This document shows, one piece after another, positions 1 to 9,982 of a stretch of DNA of 64,000 bases; the first letter of the stretch is position 1; each line of letters begins with the position of its first letter. The translations under genes were made by a program, and so were the position numbers. Under the pieces are notes generated by a model. The model ran no database searches, was not told where the DNA came from, and was given only the letters and a program-made list of their open reading frames with translations. Source of the DNA: Triangularia verruculosa (taxonomy: Eukaryota > Ascomycota > Sordariomycetes > Sordariales > Podosporaceae); contig MU863944.1 of the NCBI GenBank assembly GCA_033296885.1, positions 124,001 to 188,000 on the forward strand, written 5' to 3'.

Positions 1-3000
1 GGGGATGGCAGAGCCGACTACATGATTATCGACAACAATGGAAATGTTCGTGCTTGGAGAAATTCAGGCACCACGGACACTCCCTCCTGGCAACCCCTCG
101 GCTTGCGTTTCTCCGCCAAGGGAATGGGTGACATGCGTGGTGTTCGTTTCGAGGACATCAACGGCGATGGGCGTGATGACTGGTTATGGGTGAGCGACAC
201 AGGTGCCACAACAACTTGGACCAACTCGCGAAGTTGCAAAAAGGGAAAACCAGGTGACGGACTCAACGTCGCCTGGCGGCAGGGATTCTGGAAAGGCGCC
301 TCTTCTGGACCAACCCATGCTGGTGTTGGTGCTACCAGTCGAAACAGAATTCACTTTGCCAGGATCTATGGCGAGGCTGCCTTTGGACTTCTACCAAAGG
401 CAGACTATGTCTATCTGCAATCGACCAAACAATCCGACGGCAGATTCAAGTTCGACATGAAAGTTTGGAAAAACACTGGGGGTGGTTCCACCAAGCTCAA
501 AGCCGATGGCAACAAGTACTGCAATATGCATGGTCATGCGGATGGGAGACAAGACTACGTTTGGACTCTGTCAACGGGGAGGATGACCGTCTGGCCCAAC
601 TTGGGAAAGAAGTCGGTCAGCGGTGACAACGATGTGTTCTGGGGTACACCCAAGGAACTCTGGAACCCTCCAAGGAATCTGGATCGCAGGGATCTCCATC
701 TGGTCGACTGGAACGATGATGGTGCGTGCGACATTGCGTAGGTCGATCCAGACAACAACAACAGAGTTTCCGTCTAGCTGAATAACTACAAAACTACGGG
801 CGCTTTCACCTAGACCTATCTCGCCGATCCAGCGCCAGTCTTAAACTGTCCGGAAAAGAGAGGTGTTGGCATTCACGACCTTCCTGTCAGATTTGCCGAC
901 ATTTCAAACAACAATATGTCAGACTATATTTGCATTCAGCCTGACGGACGATTCCACGGCTGGACTCACAACAGCGACGGTTCCTGGGAAAGGATCGAAC
1001 AGTTCAAGAAGGCTGAAGGTATCGATCGTGCCAACATTCGCTTCGGCAATGTCAACGGACGTGACGGTGACGATTTGATCTGGGTCGACAAGCACACTGG
1101 CGACGCCACTGTCTACATCAACAGAGGCAAGATGGACACTGGCGGTAGCAATTGGTGGTTCTTGAAGAGTGGGAAACAGTACTCGGGCTCTTGGGCAGGT
1201 ACCTGTCAATATTTTCCTGACCTCGACGGAGACGGCAGAGCAGACTTGCACTCCATCATGGCCACGTTTACAAATCGCGGAGAAACGTTCTTCAACCGTT
1301 GTGGTTTGACAGATGTTGAAGGCGATGACGCAGGCTGGGCCCCGGGTCAAGATCCAGGATTCGGTGCCCTGCCGGCTCCTTCTGATGATAACCCAGGAAG
1401 CGGAGGCACGATTCCGGCTCTTCCATCCACTTGCGAGAACATCTGCTGGAATGTATTTGACAACGAAAAGGCTAAGTGTTCGCATGACGGCACGGAGTGG
1501 GACATGGAAAAATAGGGACGACGACATCCCAGACGACCCCTTGAACATCAGAAAGCTTGCCGCTATTGGAGACTCTTACTCGGCTGGAATCGGTGCCGGT
1601 GACAGACTCGGAAGCATATATGACGCTTTAGAAGCTGGTAGTGTGGTAAGTGGACCTTCTGGAGTATTTCTTGATACCACGCGGAATCTAACCTTGCAAC
1701 ACAAGACTTTGCCTGTGCTCGCTACGATCACGCCTATCCGTATCTTGTTAACCAAGATTCACGAATTGGAGATCCATCCGGTCGCAACTTCCAGTTTCTT
1801 TCATGCTCTGGCGCTGTCATGAAGGATGTGCTAGACAAACAGATTCCCCAGCTCGACAACAATCAGGACGCCATTACTCTATCCATCGGTAAGTCCTTTC
1901 CTGCTGGTTTACAATATACAACGGAAGTCCTACCCTTGCGAGAAGTCTGTTGTTGTGTCGCTACCGTTAGGTACGTTACTAATGAGAAATCTTATTCAGG
2001 TGGTAACGACGTCGGTTTAGTGAGCCTGTTAAACTCATGCATTTTCCAAATGGGCGTTTTCAACAAAGAGCAAGCCGCAGCCGCAAAGTTGATTGCAGAG
2101 GTGGACAAGGAATATGCATGGGCAAAGGAGGTTGATTGGGACAGTCTCTCTCGAGGCTGCGAGGGTCAGATCGAATGGAGCAAGTCGCTGGCTACTTCGC
2201 AGGCCTTCAGCACAAATCTCGACGCCGTGTTGACAGCTGCCAAGAAGAAGCTTGCCAATGGGTATGCCTCTTACTCTGATTTTTTCCTTGGTCCGAGAAC
2301 TAGCTAACGACGATGCAGAGCCAAGATTTATGTCACAGGGTGAGATCTTGACTCAACTTGATGTCCGGCCGGTATGACTGACAAGATCTGTAGTTACGCC
2401 AAACTTTTCGCCGAATTCATGACAATGGAGTGTGACAAGGTCACTTGGACAACATGGATCTACAAATTGGCCAACATCGGGCAACCGGCGGAGTACTTGA
2501 CAAGGTCTCGTCGTACATCCCTGAATCTCTTGGTTGATACGGTCAATTCGCAGATTGTCTGTTTACTCTTCACCTTGAACATACCTCCACCTGTACTGAT
2601 GATTCATTCCAGGAAGCAGCAGTTGCACGAGCAGGAGATTCTGTCAGGTTCATCCATTACGATCCTTTTGTCGGCAAGTACGGCGGCAGGTACTGCGAAC
2701 CGGGAGTCGATGAGTCGACCAGTGAAAGCAATACCAGGCAGGGACTGATGTTCTACGAACTCAACTCCTGGGACCCTGCGGGAACGAGCCCGTGGAAGCG
2801 CGACACTAACGGCGGCGAACTCAGCGGGAGCTTCTATGGTGATATGCTCATTCTTGCCCAAATCACGCGCCTCCTGGATCCCGACGCCGACCTTCATCAT
2901 GATGGCGATGCCTCGAAGAAGGAGCTCGCTACGCGTGCAGATATTGTCGATTACCTGGTCCCAAACGGGTATGCACGAGTCTTCCACCCTCAGATCCCAT

Positions 3001-3671
3001 TGCATGAAATGATCGCAAGCTTGGTCATTTACGAAATCATGGTGGATCATCAAGTTCGCACCGGATATGCTGTCTGGACTCCTCCAAGCGAGAACAACAC
3101 TTCTTGCGAACCGTGAGCATCCTTTAATTCATTGTCCCTCATCTTGACTAATCACGAGAATCAGAAGCGACGGGGGAACAACGCCTGATGAGGACACAGC
3201 GGTATGGCAAGGTAAGTAACCTGTCTGTTCTATGTGCGCCGAATCTGGACTGACATGTCATAGTTCTGATCTACGAAAAAGAGTCAGAGTGTACTGTACA
3301 CGAAGACACACGATACAGAATGATCTGGGGCCATGAGTTCGATAAATGTTACACCTTCGGGGATGATATGCCCGGCACAGGATGTGATGAATTCCGAGGA
3401 AACAACAAGCAGAACGGGTGTTGGGGAGAGGACCTGGTGCCACGATCTCTCCGTGTCCCGAACACAGCCCTGTGCTACTTCTATTACGGGCCTAGATGTT
3501 TGGGGTCATCCTCATACATGCCCGATCACTCGTGCATGTCGGGCGAGAACTGGCCCGGAGCTGGCGAACAGGTAAAATCATTCAAATGTGTAAGTGTACC
3601 CCCAAGGCTCCTTGCTTACTTTGTTACTCCTCATTCACATTCTATATTAGTGGGAAAAAGCACCTTCATAA
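1..3671 (+). pseudogene. Secreted FG-GAP/VCBS-repeat plus GDSL (SGNH) hydrolase, 5' truncated, three in-frame stops
   Basis: The N-terminal part carries FG-GAP/VCBS-type repeats with DINGDGRDD and DLDGDGRAD calcium-loop motifs. It is followed by an SGNH hydrolase with a block I motif (AIGDSYSAG), a GGND block and a C-terminal HPQIPLHE segment, so it was probably a secreted esterase. The 5' end lies outside the window. About eight short introns split the hydrolase part, roughly at 1640-1708, 1891-2000, 2262-2317, 2341-2393, 2520-2613, 3114-3164, 3211-3263 and 3591-3650. The last exon ends in TAA at 3669-3671. Between the two long open stretches the same frame continues a recognisable repeat but holds TAG at 739, 775 and 811, each where a Trp (TGG) is plausible. 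Downstream exons still join in frame. I read it as a recently inactivated gene; suppression or assembly error is the alternative. Confidence 0.75.
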
Positions 3672-3976
3672 GCGCCTAGCTTTTAAGAAGCTGCATAGAA
3701 CCTTGCGTTTATGGCAAAGTGATTTAGGGGGATATTAACTATATTAAGTATGGGACATGGGAGGAGATATAACATTACTAGTAGAATGTGAGAATTAGGG
3801 TTTAATCTACCTAGGTACCCGAGGGTTACGCCGACAGGGGCCGATATTTTCTTTCATTAGGGCCACACTAAGGATATCTGGCTTATCTTTATCACATATA
3901 AGCCAGCATGTCTCAATCTGCGCGTAGCCGACCAAAGTTGAAGAGCAGCGGCGACCAATTGGCCCTAAAACCTGGG

Positions 3977-4625
3977 TTAGATCTCAAGCATCCATGCCCG
4001 ATCAGGGCGCGCTATTTTACTTACCTTTGAGGCGGCATAGTATCGCTCTGCCTCCTGAAAGGTCCGCCGAACTATAGCGTTATTGTTGCTCAGTAACGCT
4101 TCGACAAACTCTTTCCTCGCTGCTTGCGTGTATCTGAGAATATTCTGCCGAGCCTCCTCCAAATCTGAGATTTAATAGGGGGGCAAGGCGGACCCGTGCG
4201 TGGTCCCCCCCGCATCAGTCCAGAAATAGCTGGCTTTATCCCCCGGCTTCGGCGTGAATCGAGAGACGGTGACGCAGATATAAGACCGGTTGAACTCCTG
4301 CGTCAACAAGACCCGCCGCGAAGGCTCCGAAGGGACGGGTACCATGGACTGCATCAAGTGCTTGAATGTGTCCAAGCGGGCCCCTGAGAATCGGTGAGTT
4401 GACAAACTAAGGTACCAGGTGGGAGGTGAGCTCTAGGGAGAGGTGCGACATACCCATCCTGAACAACTTTATATCAAGTACCTCGATCCGGCAGCATGGC
4501 CTAGCCAGTAAGTGGGGTGCCGTCCTTGCGCACCTAGTCCAAGGCACATACAACTTGTCCGAAATTTGATCACCGCGGCTCTTCTTCTTCCGGCAATATT
4601 CGCAGGCACCGATCTGCCGGGTCAT
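3977..4625 (-). pseudogene. Degenerate Zn2Cys6-type transcription regulator relic
   Basis: Reading the minus strand from the ATG at 4625, the protein begins with an ACEYCRKKKSRGD stretch followed by a TRCAR stretch. This resembles the Zn2Cys6 binuclear cluster of fungal regulators, but a Gly and a Trp occupy positions where Cys is expected. A possible intron near 4410-4455 leads to a second open block (4405-4172) containing FNRSYICVTVSRFTPKPGDK. That block ends at a TAA (4174-4172), after which the same frame continues with EEARQNILRY down to a GTAAGT donor near 4027. No downstream exon is recognisable. The TAA is explained by a CAA-to-TAA change. The family assignment rests on motif shape only and is moderately uncertain. 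Confidence 0.4.
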
Positions 4626-4870
4626 AGCGGTGAGCTGTTGATTTGCCAATAGGTACCGGGCTCGGCGCCGTTGAAATCGTCAAAGTCGCACTCGTGAGCC
4701 AGTTCAAGCAAACACGCCCCAGTAACTCAAGCGTGATATAGAACTTTATTACGCTTTTTGCCCTCAGTTGCAGTCCCGCCGCAAATCTATGTCCGCACCG
4801 AGCCATCACCTTCTAAAGGCGTATATATTTGATCCTAGCCTCAGTGAAGTCTTATCCGAGCATTTGTTCA

Positions 4871-4995
4871 ATATATCTGAGCTCCCTCTGTCGATTTAAA
4901 GCTTAGATTACTAGTAAAGATTTAAATAATTATCTAAACACTTAATTTATATCCGAGCTTTCTCTGTCCTTTTAAAGCTCGGATTGATAGTGGAG
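4871..4995. repeat. Two diverged copies of a hairpin-forming repeat
   Basis: The segment at 4949-4995 contains ATCCGAGCTTT and AAAGCTCGGAT, a perfect 11-bp inverted repeat around a 12-nt loop. About 78 bp upstream (4871-4917) lies a second copy with the same loop region but C-to-T and G-to-A differences in the arms (TCTGAGCT and AGCTTAGAT). The arms match the ATCCGAGCT core of the tandem array at 28536-28707. The block lies in AT-rich DNA without genes. Confidence 0.6.
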
Positions 4996-5938
4996 AGTTA
5001 GGTTCCATCCGGGCAAATTCGCTTTTGGCGGCCAAGCAAATGGAAGGGCTTTTTATCGCTTACGTTGCACTGCCCCGGTTTTCTTGACGGGCAGCAATCC
5101 GTCAAGTTGGGTCAAAGGCAGCACGGGCCGATAGCAGGCCATCCTCGAAGCCGGCGAGGCAAGGGTCTTAATTGAGACCAGTACCAGGATCGAGACCAGG
5201 CTTGCCCTGGCTATCGGCTTCTTGCTGCGCGGCGCGGTGCCTAGTTGGGTGGTATTCAACAGCAATGTGAGATAGCTACCTAGCGTACTCTGGAAGCTCG
5301 GGTTGTAGCCGAAAGATATAAGTGTAAAGTGCGGCCTTATCACAAGAAGTAGTAGGTATCTAGGTAGGTAGGTAGATAGACGGCGACATTCCAAGTGTAG
5401 CCACCTGCCTTTCAAGTCATAGCTCGGGAATTCAATATAAAAGTTTAAATTACCTAAGTAGGCACCTACAACATCTGCCAGTAGTAATTTCGTCCAAAAC
5501 GTCCGCGAAACAAAGACAATAGGTTTCTACGGTGGCCGTGGGCCTCGGTGAACCGAGTCCGCCGATCAAATAAGTGAATTGCGTTGTAGTAGATGACTCG
5601 GGGTTAAGCTCGGTGTTATAGCTCGGTGGTCGAAGACCGAGGCATTTACACTGGCGGCATACCACTTCCTTGGTTAGAGCATAAATACATTGGGATTCAA
5701 ACCCCGTTTTATTTTCTTCTCTTTTTCTGTTTCTATTAGGCGCGTATACTCATTGTGTCGGGGACGTTCGTCTACTTGTTGATGTTGCGTCGTTTGCTCT
5801 TTGTTCCAAAAAGGGGCTCAGGGGCACTTGGCTGAGGGTTATCGGCTAGGCGCACGGTCCAACTTCTTCTGTTCGTCACCTCCAACCCTGACATCATTGA
5901 TCCAATCACACCAATTCAACGACAGTTGATAGCAGCAC
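4996..5938. other. Intergenic, AT-rich, no supported gene
   Basis: I see no gene here. The stretch holds a short GGTA/GGTAG microsatellite-like run near 5353-5380 and several CTCGGT/ACCGAG motifs near 5580-5645. The last 200 bases before the methyltransferase are pyrimidine-rich, as expected of a fungal promoter and 5' leader. Open frames on the minus strand (5053-5665) have no recognisable domain. Confidence 0.4.
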
Positions 5939-6901
5939 ATGACCGCTCTTGCACCACGTTCTTGCTCGACATGCAATCAGTCGAACATGCCTGCCATAGC
6001 TCGAATCACGGCTTTTGCAAAAATCACTCGTCTCGCACCTTGCCGTCCAAGAACCATGGCAACGGCAACCACGACATCAAACAAGCCGGACTGGTCCCCG
6101 GAGAAGTATCTCCGCTTTGAGGCACCACGCGGCCGGCCTATCAGCGATTTAATCTCATTTCTCTCCCGCTCCGGCGTCTCACAGCCGCAGAGAATCATCG
6201 ACTTGGGCTGCGGACCAGGAAACTCGACCATTGCTCTAAAGAAACAATGGCCTAGCGCACAAATTACCGGGGTTGAGCTCTCACCTGCCATGGTGGCCTC
6301 GGCCAAGCAGAAGAACGGTGGTCAAGGCATCAACTACCAGGCCGGCGACGTGAAAGACTACATTGCACCGCCAGAAACAGATCTCGTCTTCAGCAATGCA
6401 GTCTTCCACTGGCTGCGTAGTGACGAAAGAATCCCGACAATTGTACAGCATCTCAGAAGACTGAAACCGGGAGGAGTCTTGGCGTTCCAGGTTCCAGATA
6501 ACTTTGCAGAGCCATCACATCGGCTGATGAGAGATACTGCCTATGAGTATCCAGGCCCTTGGGCGGAGTACTTTACAGAAGATGGCGAGAAGCCTGAGCT
6601 GGATCCGATCGAGTCGGCTGGGACGTGGTACAACTCACTCAAGCCACACTGCGAGAGTGTGGAAGTCTGGCATACGACGTATCATCATATCTTGGAGGGA
6701 CATGAGGCTATTGTCAAGTGGTTTGAGACGACGGGGTTGAAGCCGTATTTGGATCTGTTGGAGGAGGATGAGGCGGCGAAGAAGGCATTTGTGGAACAGT
6801 ATACTAGGGGACTGGAGAGGGAGTATCCAACATTGGCGGATGGGAAGGTGGTGTTGCACTTCCCTCGGTTGTTTGTGGTGGGATTTCGGGGGCAGGACTG
6901 A
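5939..6901 (+). CDS. SAM-dependent methyltransferase, trans-aconitate 2-methyltransferase-like
   Basis: This intronless gene encodes 320 residues. A class I methyltransferase fold is shown by motif I IDLGCGPGNST, an acidic GVELS strand end, and LVFSNAVFHW with LKPGG further on. The HW after the aspartate strand and the C-terminal half resemble the bacterial Tam family, which methylates trans-aconitate. Substrate specificity is inferred. The first ATG gives an Arg-rich, acid-free leader of about 39 residues that could be a mitochondrial presequence. The ATG at 6056 sits in a strong context (accATGG) and would give a 281-residue cytosolic form. Both starts may be used. The gene stands alone in its neighbourhood. 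Confidence 0.8.
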   Translation: MTALAPRSCSTCNQSNMPAIARITAFAKITRLAPCRPRTMATATTTSNKPDWSPEKYLRFEAPRGRPISDLISFLSRSGVSQPQRIIDLGCGPGNSTIALKKQWPSAQITGVELSPAMVASAKQKNGGQGINYQAGDVKDYIAPPETDLVFSNAVFHWLRSDERIPTIVQHLRRLKPGGVLAFQVPDNFAEPSHRLMRDTAYEYPGPWAEYFTEDGEKPELDPIESAGTWYNSLKPHCESVEVWHTTYHHILEGHEAIVKWFETTGLKPYLDLLEEDEAAKKAFVEQYTRGLEREYPTLADGKVVLHFPRLFVVGFRGQD

Positions 6902-9067
6902 GCTGTGAGTCGGGTACGCGTAGTATCACTAAAAACTGAGTGACACGCAACAGTGCTTCCGTATGTTAACCTGGATGCTCTTCGTCGCCGTGAAGGTGAG
7001 GGGACTTGGCGAAGCTCAGTGATGCGATGACGTTGCAGTGGAATTGAGGACGGAATGTCTGATTGATGCGGGGTATCAATCAGACCCGCCGCGGGAGGCT
7101 CCATGTGGGGCCCCATCAGCACCAGCCACATTGAACGGTGCCTCTGGATATTCGACCAGCGAGTGGGACGTTGGAAGAAAACTTGGGATGTGGCTTGCTT
7201 CTCAATTCATTATCGTAGAACAAGAGATTCCGTGAGAAAATGCTTGAAAGCATAAGTACCAAATCTTTTCCGGTTGAAAAGAGTCGCATTATGGTTGAGC
7301 CACAATTGAGGACGGTTTTAGGGGGTCGTTGGAAATCCGTCCTCAGTGGGGCACACGTCGTCTCCAGACGCTGTGATTGGCCAGCAAAGGGCTAGCCGAA
7401 ATCAGCCCTGTGGAGGGAGCCGGACGCCTGAGGCGCAGCGCTGCACCGGCCTGCCGGATTGGCATCTCTGAACACCAGGCCTGAGGACGCTCATAAACCC
7501 ATCGTGGCTCCGTCTGCCGCCTCCTCCTGTCCTCTCCTTTTCTCCTTACCCATTTTCTTACTTTCGCATCGTATCTATTCTCGTCAACCAGAAAAACACC
7601 AAAAAAACTGGAAACAACTCTTCCAAACCCTTGTTACGCGCCCGCGTGCCTTTGTTGCAACCGTCTTGTCAGCTTGGCTGGTTTGCCGACCAAGTTGACC
7701 GCCTAGATACCCCCGAGCTGTCGTCAAATTCGAATTGTGAGCTCAGATCTTGGCTATACTTACTGCTTGCATGTGCAACCCGTGAATGTTGTTCTAACAC
7801 CCCAGATTTAGCATGACCCCATGTCCCAAGACGACCCCAAGGAAGACCAAACCCATCATGGGCCCCCCGTTACCGTCGATAGCACCGGACGTGCTCCAAC
7901 AGGATCCTCCCAATGGCCCATCACGACGCCCTCGGTATCGAATTGTGGTGGTGGATGCCGGTCGCAATTATAGACACCGATCCAAGGATTCCCCTGGTTC
8001 CCTTGTCAACGACGATTGCCACAGCTCCATGGTCCCCCGTTCTCGATTCATGGCCCCGTCTGCCAGACCTTCCGAACCCCACACTCAGAATCGATACGTC
8101 GCCGAGGAACCTGTTGAACATGGCTTGTCCGAGACGGACCGAGCACAAATCGAAGGCCCAGTTCTCGTCGCGCCTCTACATAATGGACGCACCAGGCAAC
8201 CATTACCGACTCGATCCTTGCCTACCGGAGACCGACACAACGTGCCGTCATCGGCAGCACCTGTCTTGAGTAGAGTCTCATGTACAACGACCTTCCGTGG
8301 TTCATCGAACTTCGGCTGCCAGCGCCTTTCCTTCTCTGCCATGCGCCCTTCACTTCCGACCTTCTGGTCGCCCGCTCAGATATGCCTCGCCAACAAGACG
8401 GGTCGCGTCGACCCAGCACTCTCTGAGCGCAGCTCTGTCACCAAGACTGACACGGCGTTCCGCGTCAAAACTTGTCATAATGGAGAGAACAACCGTCCTT
8501 TGGCGACTGGTCGAGACATACGAGGCCTCTCATGTTGGAGAGGACTTAGTTACACCAAGGCTTCGCCTCCACCCCATGCCTTCAACGTTTTGATGAACAG
8601 TGAAAACCACGAGCTTCAGGTGGCTTCCCCCGACTTCTGCTATGCATCGTCACTTGTCCCAGGCCGGTTCTGGTCGCTGGCGCATGATGTGCTCGCGGAT
8701 CTCTTGGCATTGGACAAGGAAGTTGAGCAATCAAGTCGTCTTGATGATGGCAACAGAGGAAACACCGCAAGTCTAATGGGATCTTTCCTGTTTGGACAGG
8801 TGATAGCACTCGCCAACATCTAATTGATGTGTGAACTGGAAGTCTTGTTTTGCGAGGCTTCCCGACCTTGGACTACGTCGTTAAACTGGTTCATACCCGC
8901 TATCGCCAACCTCAACCTGCTGTCTTGCCAAAGACCTTTGCCCCCCGCAACCAATTATCGCTCAACAAACGCAACTGCAATCGCAACCAGCCGCAACCAA
9001 ACCACCGCAACGCTCCACAAGAGCATATCCGGCTCACGGCATATCGACCGTGAGTTGGGTCTTCACA
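6902..9067 (+). other. Intergenic region and long putative leader of the C2H2 gene; unassigned 336-codon open frame at 7813-8823
   Basis: From about 7500 the plus strand becomes pyrimidine-rich, as at many fungal transcription starts. CA-rich, purine-poor leader-like sequence runs up to the C2H2 start at 9068, so a leader of up to about 1.5 kb is possible. It includes an uninterrupted 336-codon frame (7813-8823) rich in Pro, Ser and Arg with no domain I can identify. Other frames are also open over parts of it, and a short MSQDDPKED-type start at 7821 lies in a different frame. It could be a long uORF, a broken gene or chance. I do not assign a function. Confidence 0.3.
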
Positions 9068-9982
9068 ATGTCTACCAACACTTACTCCGCTCAAACCCAC
9101 TCCCCTTGCCCATCCGAGGAGCAAGGGGAGTGGGTGTGGGTTCCGAAGACGGCCATGCCTTCACCCCAGGCTGACCAACTCGATTATCAACACACCACCA
9201 CACCACTCTTCACCTCTGGCTTTGAGGACTTCACCGTTTCGCCCACCACGTTCTCCGTCAACTCATGGGACTCATTGATGATGACAGGTCAAGTGGGTAA
9301 CACACTGTTTACTTCACCTTCCTCCTCCATGATTAACGAGTTTGGTACCCCCTTCACAGGCAGCCCCGTTGACACCCTCTGGGACGACTTTCTCTCTGAT
9401 GGGTACACCGGTGGCTCGGATCTCTTTCCTGAAGTTTCTCTGCCCCAGCAGGACTTTATCGCGCCCGAGCTCCTAAATACCTTTGCGGACGCCACCACTT
9501 TTCCCTCCGTCGACCTGACCCTGAACTTGGACACGTTCGTGCCTGATGTTGCGACGTCTTTTACTCTCACCGGTGTCGCCCTCAGCCCCACATCCTCTGT
9601 CCACGAAAGTCCAGTCCTCAGCTATAGCCCTCCAACATTCGGCTCCCCCCTTTCAGCTGCTCCTGTCGCTTCACCCGATGCCACTCCCCTGTCTACTCCT
9701 CAGACCCACTCGTGTTCCGATTCCAATTGCTCCAAGACCTTCGAAAAAGTGTCCGATCTCAGGAGACACGAGCGCAAGCACCGTCAGCCATTCCGCTGCG
9801 AGCTCTGTGGAAAGGGACACCTTGACAAGCGCGCGCTCGGCCGGCACTTGTGGGCTAAACACCCCGAGTACGCTGCTCAGCACAACACCAGGTCAGAGCG
9901 GATCAAGTGCACCGAGTGCGATTACGAGGGGAGGGCGGACAATGTCGCTCGGCACATGAAGCGGCATGCCAAGAAGCGGTAA
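9068..9982 (+). CDS. C2H2 zinc-finger transcription factor
   Basis: A single exon encodes 304 residues from the ATG at 9068; an in-frame upstream start codon at 9050 adds only six residues. The first 200 residues are Ser/Thr/Pro-rich with acidic-hydrophobic patches such as DTLWDDFLSDG, a composition common in activation regions. The last 95 residues hold three fingers. The first has CSDSNC then HERKH, the second CELC then HLWAKH, and the third CTEC then HMKRH. A basic end (KKR) could serve nuclear import. The role is sequence-specific DNA binding in the nucleus; the target genes cannot be read from sequence. The long upstream region may hold uORFs that control translation. Confidence 0.85.
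   Translation: MSTNTYSAQTHSPCPSEEQGEWVWVPKTAMPSPQADQLDYQHTTTPLFTSGFEDFTVSPTTFSVNSWDSLMMTGQVGNTLFTSPSSSMINEFGTPFTGSPVDTLWDDFLSDGYTGGSDLFPEVSLPQQDFIAPELLNTFADATTFPSVDLTLNLDTFVPDVATSFTLTGVALSPTSSVHESPVLSYSPPTFGSPLSAAPVASPDATPLSTPQTHSCSDSNCSKTFEKVSDLRRHERKHRQPFRCELCGKGHLDKRALGRHLWAKHPEYAAQHNTRSERIKCTECDYEGRADNVARHMKRHAKKR

Noticed and set aside
738..813. An intron that would remove the three TAG codons of the hydrolase gene
   Set aside because: A GTAGGT donor and CACCTAG acceptor exist, but splicing them shifts the frame of the clearly coding downstream part, and the removed bases themselves encode a recognisable repeat.
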